Below, in pieces: positions 1 through 7,900 of a DNA stretch of 64,000 nt (the stretch's first letter is position 1; each line of letters begins with the position of its first letter). Below the pieces are notes generated by a model, which was not told where the DNA came from, ran no database searches, and saw nothing but the letters and a program-made list of their open reading frames with translations. The DNA comes from JAEYFP01 sp964579795 (GTDB taxonomy: Bacteria; Bacillota; Clostridia; Lachnospirales; Lachnospiraceae): contig CAZOHM010000006.1 in assembly GCA_964579795.1 (NCBI GenBank), positions 1 to 64,000 of the forward strand, written 5' to 3'. Made by a program: the position numbers and the translations under genes.

Positions 1-6
1 TGGACA

Positions 7-23
7 CACCTGCATAGCAGGTG
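7..23. repeat. short perfect hairpin at window edge
   Basis: A 7-bp inverted repeat, CACCTGC-ATA-GCAGGTG, lies at the very start of the window. It is not followed by a clear T run on either strand, so it is not a convincing terminator. It could be the end of an element that continues outside the window. Nothing else is seen between it and the terminator at 50-79. Confidence 0.35.
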
Positions 24-49
24 GTTTAATAAAAGACTGCTATACAATT

Positions 50-79
50 AAAAAAGACAGAATCGCTTCTGTCTTTTTT
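50..79 (-). terminator. Rho-independent terminator closing the glycan island
   Basis: A 13-bp perfect stem (50-62 and 67-79) with a TCGC loop ends in a run of T on either strand. It lies 12 bases past the stop codon of the 120-residue gene at 92-454 and would stop the leftward transcript. Its A/T flanks make it work in both directions, so it may also end a rightward transcript from outside the window. Confidence 0.9.
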
Positions 80-91
80 TGATACACTTTA

Positions 92-454
92 TTATGCATA
101 CATAGAAGCTACCTGTCCAAACTGTCTTAGGAATGGTAATATTCCACTATCCATAATCGTAGCTGCCTGTTGATAATTACTCGATATCATCGCGTCGCTT
201 AAATTTAGAACCACACGATTCACCTCATCTTTATCTATGACAACCGATTCTTCATTAATCAGACTCATTGTTGCATTAAAAGTCTCAATCATAAAATTCA
301 AACCTTCAATAATTTGTTTCAAAAAATCATGTGTATCTTCTTTTTCCTCGCCAGTCAACTCGCCAATTACTTCTTCCATGCTCGGAATCAGCTTTTTCAA
401 ATACTCATCCGCCATTTTCAATACTTCAATTTGCTGTTCCCTAATATCATCCAT
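92..454 (-). CDS. small helical protein resembling the N-terminal domain of Maf
   Basis: A 120-residue, acidic protein with no signal peptide or membrane segment, probably all helical. I do not recognise a named family. It resembles the first ~110 residues of the DUF115 (Maf) protein at 1651-3408. Both carry IEV near residue 10, and residues 94-109 of this protein (ending ILPFL) match Maf residues 85-100 (ending ILPFF) in spacing and hydrophobic pattern. A strong ribosome site (AGGAGG, 7 bases upstream) supports the start. It is the last gene of the island, just after glf, and has its own sigma-28-like promoter inside the end of glf. I infer a small adaptor or chaperone used with flagellin and its glycosyltransferase. 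The function is unproven. Confidence 0.8.
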   Translation of the reverse strand: MDDIREQQIEVLKMADEYLKKLIPSMEEVIGELTGEEKEDTHDFLKQIIEGLNFMIETFNATMSLINEESVVIDKDEVNRVVLNLSDAMISSNYQQAATIMDSGILPFLRQFGQVASMYA

Positions 455-490
455 GCCTGTTCCTCCTGTGTAGAATCCATTCTTCTATAT

Positions 491-518
491 TTATCGGAAG
501 AATGTGTTTATTTCTTTA
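491..518 (-). promoter_or_regulatory. sigma-28-like promoter for the 120-residue gene
   Basis: Read on the minus strand, TAAAGAAA (518-511), 12 bases, then TCCGATAA (498-491). This fits the sigma-28/sigma-D pattern with one base more than the three clear flagellar promoters of this window. It overlaps the last codons and stop of glf. The predicted start point lies about 30 bases before the 92-454 gene, a sensible leader length. A near-identical element lies at 30623-30650. Confidence 0.45.
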
Positions 519-1633
519 GATGTAATTTCAAGTGCGCGGGCAACAACCTGATGCATATCATAATACTTGTACTCCCCGAGTCTTCCACCAAAAATAACGT
601 TTGCCTCATTATCAGCAAGTTTCTTATATTTCTCAAATAAAGTATTATTCTTTTCATTATTAATTGGATAGTAAGGCTCACAACCACGGCTCCACTCAGC
701 AGGATATTCCCGGGTAATTACTGTTTTCTCCTGTGTTCCAAATTCAAAATGCTTATGTTCAATAATTCTTGTATATGGAACCTCATATTCCGTATAATTC
801 ACTACTGCATTTCCCTGATAATTATCCACGTTCAATGTCTCAGTTTCAAAGCGCAGGCTCCTGTATTCGAGTTCTCCAAACCGATAGTCATAGTATTCAT
901 CCAGCATACCAGTGAACACGATTTTTTCTGCAATTTCATTGTATTGTGCTCTGTTTTCAAAATAATCCTCTTGCAGCTTCACTTCTATTCCTGAAAGCAT
1001 TTTTTCTATAATCTTTGTATATCCGCCCTCCGGGATTCCCTGATATTTATCATTAAAGTAATTGTTATCATACGTAAAGCGAACCGGTAAACGCTTAATA
1101 ATAAAAGCCGGTAACTCTGTCGTTCTTTTTCCCCATTGCTTTTCTGTATAACCCTTCACGAGCTTTTCATAAATATCCTTGCCAACAAGTCTGATGGCCT
1201 GTTCCTCAAGATTTTTCGGCTCGCTGGCTTCACCTGTATCTCCTTCAAATCCCGCAATGGCTTCCATCTTTTGCTTTTCTATCATATCCTTTGCTTCCTG
1301 TGGTGTCTTAACTCCCCAAAGTGCATGAAAGGTATTCATATTAAACGGAAGATTATACAGTTCATCACGATACCTTGCCACCGGTGAGTTTGTATAACGG
1401 TTAAACTCTACAAAAGAATTCATATAATCCCAAACCTGCTTATTGCTTGTATGGAAAATATGTGCTCCATACATATGAACGTTAATGTTCTCCATTTCTT
1501 TTGTATAAACGTTTCCGCCAATATGATCCCTTTTGTCAATTACCAGGCAAGTCTTTCCTGCCTTATTCATTTCATATGCAAATATCGAACCAAACAGACC
1601 GGCTCCTACTATTAAATAGTCATAACGTTTCAT
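491..1633 (-). CDS. glf: UDP-galactopyranose mutase
   Basis: A 380-residue flavoenzyme that interconverts UDP-galactopyranose and UDP-galactofuranose, the donor for galactofuranose in surface glycans. The FAD-binding GAGLFG is at residues 10-15, followed by the DKRDHIGGN stretch typical of Glf. The length and the C-terminal GRLGEYKYYDM stretch match the family. The start follows AGGAAGG by 9 bases. It comes 17 bases after the Maf gene in the same transcript, so galactofuranose is probably part of the glycan built by this island. Its 3' end doubles as a sigma-28-like promoter. Confidence 0.95.
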   Translation of the reverse strand: MKRYDYLIVGAGLFGSIFAYEMNKAGKTCLVIDKRDHIGGNVYTKEMENINVHMYGAHIFHTSNKQVWDYMNSFVEFNRYTNSPVARYRDELYNLPFNMNTFHALWGVKTPQEAKDMIEKQKMEAIAGFEGDTGEASEPKNLEEQAIRLVGKDIYEKLVKGYTEKQWGKRTTELPAFIIKRLPVRFTYDNNYFNDKYQGIPEGGYTKIIEKMLSGIEVKLQEDYFENRAQYNEIAEKIVFTGMLDEYYDYRFGELEYRSLRFETETLNVDNYQGNAVVNYTEYEVPYTRIIEHKHFEFGTQEKTVITREYPAEWSRGCEPYYPINNEKNNTLFEKYKKLADNEANVIFGGRLGEYKYYDMHQVVARALEITSKEINTFFR

Positions 1634-1650
1634 TGATTGTTTCCTTCCTT

Positions 1651-3408
1651 TTACTTTTCATTATTATCAATTGCTTCCTTAAGACTCCTATACTTCATTC
1701 CCGCAATATAGGCTCCGCCCTCAGTTGCATTGATAAAATCAGGTACATGCTCTTTTGGCAGCGCATTATTTGCATCCGCAATCCGCTTTTCAAACCACAG
1801 TCGATACATTTCCATAGCCATTGTCGTACGAACCGTTCCACCATCAAAGCTTTTTATCTCAACAAGACCTGTCGCATCCTCCGATAGTGTTCTCCAGTCT
1901 GCACCACTTGCATGAATCTTATTTCCAGTATAGGCCAGATCAAGTCCAATGACAATCACACTCTTTGCCCCAAGCCCAATTGCAATATCAAATGCAATTG
2001 TAGAAACTGAGCCTCCTGTATTGTAGGTATTCAGTCCATGCTCCGATGCATACCGTTGTGCTTCCTTAAATCCATTCTGACAGACAAGATAACAATCTCC
2101 CTGATAATTCTGTGCAATTTCTTTACATGCCGTCGAAGCTATCAGGCAGGATACCCTCTTAGTATCAAAGTTTTGTACCTGTCCATACACCCTGGAACCG
2201 GAATCCAGAAACACGGCATAATCAGGCTTAATATTCTCATTCATTAGCTTTCTGAACGCTGTCCCAACAACAATAATCACAGCGTTTTTAGGTTTCTTCT
2301 TCAGTAACTCAATGTTCTTATCAAGCGAAGGACCTGCTGCCACGAGATATACATCCTTACCGGTAATCTCTGACTTCAATTCATCTACGTAATGAGTACA
2401 ATGCAAAATATTGCTGTTGAAATTAGCCAGCATTTCTACAAGCTGATTTCGAATGGAGCTGTCCTGAACAAACAGTTCTTCCATGCGTTTCTTAACAGCT
2501 TCATAAGAAATATTCCGAAGTGACGGATAATGAATCACAGGTGGTTCAGAATCATTCTGAATATGTTCCATGAACTTATGAAAATCCGGATCATACACAA
2601 TTTTTAAATTTCTTTGCAGTAATGAAGAATAATCATACATCTGCATAGCAAGTACAATAATATTTAAATCGCTTTCAAATACTGTAACAGGCACTGCAAA
2701 GCATGTCTCTTCGCAAAGAGCACGCACATGATAGCCAAGTCCTAATCCATAAATACAGTATCCCATTCTGTCTGTTCTGTAATAAGTCGAAGCAAATGAC
2801 CGTGCTGCGTCTAACGGGCAGGCATTTCCATGAAAATACCAGGATCCCTTTTGATCGGTCATTCTCAAAGTTGGATTACCCTGAGATGTCTGTTCCAGCT
2901 CATAGCTGCACAAAAGTTTATCATCCTTATAAGATAAAATCATGTCAGATTCATTTTCACATTTCAATGACAGCATTCTGTTTCTCTGTTCTCGAAGTAT
3001 ACCAGCAAGTATCGGGTCAACGGTTTGTAAATACCGCAAATTTGTTTCAAAGCTATTGTCAAACAGGCAGTCACTTTCTTTTGCGCGAAGTACATCCTGT
3101 ACAGAAAGAAAAAAGGGCAGAATCCGAAGTTCGAGTAAATCAGCAAGAAGCGTATAGTCTTTTTGTTCCTGTGCCTGCATAATCTCCTTAAGCATTTGCG
3201 TTACAAGCGTTTCCTCAATAAGCACACCATATTCATTAAAATATGTTTTCTGTTCAAAAAAAATCCCCATCAGGGCAGAAAATTTCTGTATCCATATGGG
3301 GAAAATGCGATCACCCCGATTGAAATTCTGTCTTCGAAATAACAGAATCATTTGATTCACAAGGTCAATCACTTCAATATTTTTTTGGAAGATATCTTTT
3401 GTATTCAT
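1651..3408 (-). CDS. Maf-type flagellin modification protein (DUF115)
   Basis: A 585-residue protein with the DUF115/MptE-like core of motility accessory factors, which are needed to move nonulosonic acids onto flagellin in Campylobacter, Helicobacter and Aeromonas. The core signature AAGPSLDKN is at residues 357-365, and GLDLAYTGNKIHASG follows near 480. Residues 1-110 form a helical domain like the small protein at 92-454. The start codon overlaps the stop of the NeuA-like gene by ATGA, and a GGAGAAG ribosome site lies inside that gene. It differs from the second Maf at 35267-38314, which carries an extra glycosyltransferase domain. I infer that it transfers the CMP-sugar made by the adjacent enzyme. 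Confidence 0.88.
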   Translation of the reverse strand: MNTKDIFQKNIEVIDLVNQMILLFRRQNFNRGDRIFPIWIQKFSALMGIFFEQKTYFNEYGVLIEETLVTQMLKEIMQAQEQKDYTLLADLLELRILPFFLSVQDVLRAKESDCLFDNSFETNLRYLQTVDPILAGILREQRNRMLSLKCENESDMILSYKDDKLLCSYELEQTSQGNPTLRMTDQKGSWYFHGNACPLDAARSFASTYYRTDRMGYCIYGLGLGYHVRALCEETCFAVPVTVFESDLNIIVLAMQMYDYSSLLQRNLKIVYDPDFHKFMEHIQNDSEPPVIHYPSLRNISYEAVKKRMEELFVQDSSIRNQLVEMLANFNSNILHCTHYVDELKSEITGKDVYLVAAGPSLDKNIELLKKKPKNAVIIVVGTAFRKLMNENIKPDYAVFLDSGSRVYGQVQNFDTKRVSCLIASTACKEIAQNYQGDCYLVCQNGFKEAQRYASEHGLNTYNTGGSVSTIAFDIAIGLGAKSVIVIGLDLAYTGNKIHASGADWRTLSEDATGLVEIKSFDGGTVRTTMAMEMYRLWFEKRIADANNALPKEHVPDFINATEGGAYIAGMKYRSLKEAIDNNEK

Positions 3409-4472
3409 TTGTCTTCTCCAAAATATGCATATAATGCGTTCATATCAAGCATTTTATCATCCACATAGTAATCTGCATTTGGCTTTCCAAAATGAAGCTC
3501 ATGGTACTTTACTCCCCATGTCTTCATTTGATTTTCTGTAACCTCTCTCCAATCAGTTCCGGTTACATATCCTCTCGCAGTAAACAGGATAATCTCGTTT
3601 CCCCAGTCATATAGCTTATTAATAATGTTAATCATTTTTGTGTTAGGGGGAGCTGCTGCATAATCAAGCTTGCCACGAAATCCTGCGACCACTCCGTCAA
3701 TATCAAACACAAACCTCTTGCCGCCATTTTTAAGCTTTAAATATTCCTCTGCTTTTTTAAACTCTGCCTCTGTATCGATATCAAAATTCTCTTTCATTTT
3801 ATATCCGGCAATATTCTTTCCTGACATGGAATGCTGTTTCGTAATAACTTCCGTCCGAATAATATCAATACAGGCATTCTGATAGTATACCTTAGGAAGC
3901 TGCTGGCGCGGCATATTATAGCATTCAGGAATTTCCTTCATAATTGGAGACAAAATAGAAAAATCATTTTCTGCTTTTTTTCCTTCTATTGCCGAATCTG
4001 TGCAAAACCACATCTTATATGGAATTTCCTGCGCCGGGGCTACACACCTCATAGAGTCGATGCTTTCATCTGCAAGCATACGTTCTATCATCCGGTCGAT
4101 ATCCGCAACATACCGAATCGGATAAGTCGGTCGAAGCTGCACAACAAGCTCCGGAACATATCCTTCGTTCTCTTCTAAGAATTTCAACGCATGATAAAAA
4201 ACATCATAATCCAGTGCTGTATCGGTTGCCAGCTCTGCCGGACGCAAAAAAGGAACCTCTGCGCCATACTCACGTGCAATTTCTGCATACCGTTCGCTAT
4301 CTGTACTGACAATCGTACGATTGATATACGAAGACTTCTCCGCATGTTCAATAGAATAGGACAGCATCGGCTTCCCGTCAATCAAACGGATATTCTTATC
4401 TATGACACTCTTTGAACCACTTCTTGCCGGAATAATTGCAAGGATTTTTCTATCGGTATCTCCTGCAGACAT
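3405..4472 (-). CDS. NeuA-like CMP-sugar synthase fused to a HAD domain
   Basis: A 355-residue fusion. Residues 10-245 are an acylneuraminate-type cytidylyltransferase with the nucleotide loop ARSGSKS at 16-22; such enzymes join CTP with a 2-keto acid sugar to give a CMP-sugar. Residues 251-355 are a small HAD-superfamily domain with FDIDG at 256-260 and VDDKMLDMN near the end. The HAD part may remove the phosphate that the NeuB-type synthase leaves, or act in another capsule-type phosphatase role. A GAGGAGG site 4 bases before the ATG supports the start. It overlaps the Maf gene by 4 bases, so the product and its likely user are translated together. The exact sugar cannot be told from sequence. 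Confidence 0.88.
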   Translation of the reverse strand: MSAGDTDRKILAIIPARSGSKSVIDKNIRLIDGKPMLSYSIEHAEKSSYINRTIVSTDSERYAEIAREYGAEVPFLRPAELATDTALDYDVFYHALKFLEENEGYVPELVVQLRPTYPIRYVADIDRMIERMLADESIDSMRCVAPAQEIPYKMWFCTDSAIEGKKAENDFSILSPIMKEIPECYNMPRQQLPKVYYQNACIDIIRTEVITKQHSMSGKNIAGYKMKENFDIDTEAEFKKAEEYLKLKNGGKRFVFDIDGVVAGFRGKLDYAAAPPNTKMINIINKLYDWGNEIILFTARGYVTGTDWREVTENQMKTWGVKYHELHFGKPNADYYVDDKMLDMNALYAYFGEDK

Positions 4473-4513
4473 GCTACCTCCTCCTCAGTACTAACGTCCA
4501 TCAAACTACACTG

Positions 4514-5848
4514 TCAGACCAGACTTTTTATCTTTTTTGCCATATAATCAATCATCTCATCAGTCATACCAGGATACACACCAACCCAGAAGGTGTCAGT
4601 CATAATACGATCTGTATTTTCCAAGCTTCCAACAACACGATATCCTTCCTGATTCTTTCGCATTTCATCAAAGCATGGATGCTTAATCAGATTTCCCGAG
4701 AAAAGCATACGTGTCTGAATGCCCGCCTGCTCCAGCTTCTGTACGAGTAGATTTCGCGATACACCTTCTCGACAGGTAATCAGGAATCCAAACCAGCTCG
4801 GAATCGACTGTTCACATGCAGACGGCAGAATTAACTTATCCTCTGTTCCAGCCAGTCCTGCTTTCAGTCTTGCAAAATTCAGCTGACGTCTTTCTACAAA
4901 GGATGGAAATTTTTCAAGCTGGGCACATCCAATAGCCGCCTGCATATCAGTAGCTTTCAGATTGTATCCAAAATGAGAATAAACATACTTATGGTCATAT
5001 CCTTTTGGGAGTTCACCAAATTGACCATCAAACCGATGACCGCAGAAATTATCATGGCCTGACGGGCAGACACAGTCACGTCCCCAATCTCTAAAGGAAC
5101 GGATGCATTTATGGAGCAGTGGATTATTCGTATAAACTGCACCACCTTCTCCCATCGTCATATGATGTGGCGGATAAAAGCTGGATGTTCCGATATCTCC
5201 AACTGTTCCCGTAAAATATTCTTTTCCTTCTAATATATATTTAGAGCCAAGAGCATCACAATTATCTTCAATTAACCAAAGCTTGTGCCTGTCACAAAAT
5301 GACTTCACAGCTTTTAAATCAAATGGATTTCCAAGCGTATGCGCAAGCATGACAGCCTTAGTCTTTTCAGAATAGGCATCCTCCAGTTTTGTCACATCAA
5401 CATTATACTGTCCAATTGTCACATCTACAAATACCGGTACTGCTCCATATTGAATGATCGGTGTCACTGTCGTCGGAAAGCCTGCAGCAACTGTAATTAC
5501 TTCATCTCCTCGACGAATTGCCCGCTCTTTTAGAAGTGGAGAAGTCAATGCCATAAATGCATTCAAATTTGCAGAAGATCCAGAATTAACAAGCGAGCAG
5601 TAGCTGACTCCAAGATAATCGGAAAGCTTCTTTTCAAACTCCTCTGTATATCTGCCTGATGTCAGCCAGAATTCCAGGGCACTGTCTACCAGATTTTTCA
5701 TTTCCTCACTATCGTATACACGTGAGGCATAGGAAATCCGGTCTCCTTCCTTAAAAGGCTTTTTTTGATTATGATACTTACAGCAATAGGCATCTACTGC
5801 CTCCAGAATTTCTTCTCTTGCCTGCTGCTCTGTCTTATTTTCAAACAT
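4514..5848 (-). CDS. rfbH: CDP-4-keto-6-deoxyglucose 3-dehydratase (E1)
   Basis: A 444-residue enzyme that removes the 3-hydroxyl of CDP-4-keto-6-deoxy-D-glucose using pyridoxamine phosphate and a [2Fe-2S] cluster. The lysine that binds PLP in aminotransferases is replaced by histidine (HHMTMGEGG, residues 228-236), which is the mark of this family. Cysteines 259, 261 and 269 keep the C-x-C-x7-C spacing of E1, with C197 as the probable fourth ligand. It overlaps rfbG by 8 bases. The flavin/iron-sulphur reductase partner (E3) is not in this window. The product is the precursor of 3,6-dideoxyhexoses and of yersiniose-type branched sugars. Confidence 0.93.
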   Translation of the reverse strand: MFENKTEQQAREEILEAVDAYCCKYHNQKKPFKEGDRISYASRVYDSEEMKNLVDSALEFWLTSGRYTEEFEKKLSDYLGVSYCSLVNSGSSANLNAFMALTSPLLKERAIRRGDEVITVAAGFPTTVTPIIQYGAVPVFVDVTIGQYNVDVTKLEDAYSEKTKAVMLAHTLGNPFDLKAVKSFCDRHKLWLIEDNCDALGSKYILEGKEYFTGTVGDIGTSSFYPPHHMTMGEGGAVYTNNPLLHKCIRSFRDWGRDCVCPSGHDNFCGHRFDGQFGELPKGYDHKYVYSHFGYNLKATDMQAAIGCAQLEKFPSFVERRQLNFARLKAGLAGTEDKLILPSACEQSIPSWFGFLITCREGVSRNLLVQKLEQAGIQTRMLFSGNLIKHPCFDEMRKNQEGYRVVGSLENTDRIMTDTFWVGVYPGMTDEMIDYMAKKIKSLV

Positions 5849-7004
5849 CTGATTCTGTCCCTTCCAAATATTCCATAATCTGCACTTGCATACAGTTATT
5901 TAGCTTTTGTATCAACTTATCCTCATCACTATCCCGATTATCAAGTCTCAGCTTCTCAAACTCAATGACCTTTTCTATCGTTTCCCTTATTGACCATTTT
6001 GGCTTCCATGAAAATGTTTGCTTTAATTTTGTACAGTCAAGCTTCAGGAAATTTGCTTCATGAGGTCCTCCGTCAGATTGGTCAAACCATTGTAATGCGT
6101 TTTTTTTATTTTCTATATTCTCCTTATTCCAAAGTTCACAGAATAGACTGACCAGTTCTCCTGTTGCAACACAATTTTCATCATCCGGTCCCACATTATA
6201 ATTAGATGCATAATCTGGCTGCATATACTGCTTCATTGCTACCATCAAATATACTGTCAACGGTTCCAGTACATGCTGGTAGGGACGTGTAGAAAATGGA
6301 TTTCGAACAACAATCCCTTTATCATCCATCCCATTTTCCAGGGCTTCTGCTTCTGCTTCTGCTTCTGCTGCCCGTACACAGTCAGGAATAATGCGATCCT
6401 TTGCAAAATCACCGCCGCCAATCACGTTGCCCGCGCGGCAGGTAGACACTGCCACCTTCTGTTCCATTAGAAAAGCCTGTGAATAGCTGTGCGTCACAAG
6501 TTCCGAACAGGATTTGCTGTTGGAATAGGGGTCATAACCATCTAAAATATCTGTTTCCACATATCCCTTCTCCCATTCATTGTTACGATATACTTTATCT
6601 GTTGTAACATTCACTACTGATTTCACAGAAGATGTGCATCTCACACATTCCAGCATATTCACTGTACCCATTACATTTGTTTCATACGTCCCAACAGGAT
6701 CCCGATAAGACTCTCTTACGATAGGCTGTGCCGCCATATGAATCACTATTTCAGGCTGCTGTTCAGAAAATACCCGTTTCAAATGCTGCAAATCACGGAC
6801 ATCTCCAATATAGGATGTCATCTGATTATCCATTTGTACCAGGTTAAACAAACTCGGTTCGGTTGGCGGACTGCAGGCATACCCGATGACCTTGGCATCA
6901 AGCAGCGTTAACATCCTGCAAAGCCAAGTTCCTTTAAACCCAGTATGTCCTGTTATCAGAACCTTTTTATTTTTATAGAATTCCGTCAGTTCTTTTAAAT
7001 TCAT
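5841..7004 (-). CDS. rfbG: CDP-glucose 4,6-dehydratase
   Basis: A 387-residue extended short-chain dehydrogenase that turns CDP-D-glucose into CDP-4-keto-6-deoxy-D-glucose. The NAD motif is GHTGFKG at residues 19-25 and the catalytic YSNSK is present. An upstream in-frame ATG at 7037 would overlap rfbF, but GGAGG at 7014-7010 sits 5 bases before the ATG at 7004, so 7004 is chosen. It is followed by rfbH with an 8-base overlap. Oddities are a run of four glutamate-alanine pairs coded by a perfect 6-base repeat and a C-terminal tail beyond the usual ~360 residues. Confidence 0.93.
   Translation of the reverse strand: MNLKELTEFYKNKKVLITGHTGFKGTWLCRMLTLLDAKVIGYACSPPTEPSLFNLVQMDNQMTSYIGDVRDLQHLKRVFSEQQPEIVIHMAAQPIVRESYRDPVGTYETNVMGTVNMLECVRCTSSVKSVVNVTTDKVYRNNEWEKGYVETDILDGYDPYSNSKSCSELVTHSYSQAFLMEQKVAVSTCRAGNVIGGGDFAKDRIIPDCVRAAEAEAEAEALENGMDDKGIVVRNPFSTRPYQHVLEPLTVYLMVAMKQYMQPDYASNYNVGPDDENCVATGELVSLFCELWNKENIENKKNALQWFDQSDGGPHEANFLKLDCTKLKQTFSWKPKWSIRETIEKVIEFEKLRLDNRDSDEDKLIQKLNNCMQVQIMEYLEGTESDV
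6343..6366. repeat. four tandem hexanucleotides inside rfbG
   Basis: GCTTCT is repeated four times without a mismatch on the plus strand, coding alternating Glu and Ala in RfbG. A change in copy number would lengthen or shorten the protein by two residues without breaking the frame. The segment sits between the conserved AGNVIGGGDFA region and the NPFSTRPYQH region, probably in a surface loop. Confidence 0.85.
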
Positions 7005-7018
7005 AGAATCCTCCATAT

Positions 7019-7792
7019 TTATTTCCAGATTTTCCACGGTGCCTCACCGGTATTCCATAATGACTCCAAATAATTTCTATCATGCAGATTGTCCATTGGT
7101 GACCAAAATCCATCATGCTTATATGCTGTCATCTGTCCCCGAGCTGCCATCTTTTCAAAAGGACCTGCTTCCAGCATTTCGTTTCCATCGCCAAGATACT
7201 GAAACATTTCCGGCTCACATACCATAAAGCCCATATTCACCCAGGACTGATCTTTTCTCGCTTTTTCTTTAAAGCTGTCAATTGTTCCGTTCTCGTCTAT
7301 TTTGATTGCACCAAACCGGCCTGCAGGCTGTGTTGTGGAGATTGTTACAGTTTTCCCTGCTGATTCATGAAATGCCAGCAGCTTATTAATATCAATATCA
7401 GAAACACCGTCTCCATAGGTCAGCATAAAGCGCTCATTTTGAAGATAATCCCTGATTCGTAATACTCGACCGGCTGTCAGAGTCGAAAGACCTGTGTTCA
7501 CCAGTGTTACCTTCCACGGCTCCACATGAGATTTGGCTGTTTGAATTGTCTGTTCCTGCAAATGATATGTACAATCTGATTGATAATTATAATAATTGAT
7601 AAAATATTCTTTAATCATTGGACCCTTATAGCCACAGCAGATAACAAAATCATGAAAGCCATAAGCAGAATAGACCTTCATAATATGCCACAATATTGGT
7701 CTTCCGCCAATTTCCACCATTGGCTTTGGCTTTGATACTGTCTCTTCCCCAAGCCTCGTCCCAAGACCACCTGCAAGAATTACTACTTTCAT
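7019..7792 (-). CDS. rfbF: glucose-1-phosphate cytidylyltransferase
   Basis: A 257-residue nucleotidyltransferase that makes CDP-glucose from CTP and glucose-1-phosphate, the first step of the CDP-3,6-dideoxyhexose route. The pyrophosphorylase signature LAGGLGTRLGEE (residues 6-17) and KPKPMVEIG are intact. The end YLESLWNTGEAPWKIW is typical of the family. It leads the rfbF-rfbG-rfbH trio, with 14 bases to the chosen rfbG start. A longer gap than usual in this island precedes it, with a possible promoter at 7823-7852. A divergent sister lies at 8938-9714. Confidence 0.94.
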   Translation of the reverse strand: MKVVILAGGLGTRLGEETVSKPKPMVEIGGRPILWHIMKVYSAYGFHDFVICCGYKGPMIKEYFINYYNYQSDCTYHLQEQTIQTAKSHVEPWKVTLVNTGLSTLTAGRVLRIRDYLQNERFMLTYGDGVSDIDINKLLAFHESAGKTVTISTTQPAGRFGAIKIDENGTIDSFKEKARKDQSWVNMGFMVCEPEMFQYLGDGNEMLEAGPFEKMAARGQMTAYKHDGFWSPMDNLHDRNYLESLWNTGEAPWKIWK

Positions 7793-7822
7793 CCTTTGTT
7801 AATCCTCCAAGTCGTTATCCAA

Positions 7823-7852
7823 ATAATTCATGCATTCCTGCATGAAAGTCAA
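7823..7852 (-). promoter_or_regulatory. possible internal promoter with hairpin spacer before rfbF
   Basis: On the minus strand TTGACT (7852-7847), 18 bases, then AATTAT (7828-7823). The spacer contains an 8-bp perfect inverted repeat, TTCATGCA-GGAA-TGCATGAA (7846-7827). The hairpin lacks a good T run, so it is a poor terminator for the gene upstream. A promoter or operator for rfbF-rfbG-rfbH is the better reading. No other feature is seen in the 108-base gap. Confidence 0.35.
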
Positions 7853-7900
7853 CCCATATTCTGACTCATCTCATATTTTATCATTTATGCAAAATAGTGT

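Noticed and set aside
7827..7846. Hairpin as a terminator between the GT2 gene and rfbF
   Set aside because: There is no T run after it on the minus strand, and it lies between possible -35 and -10 boxes, so it is listed as part of a possible promoter.
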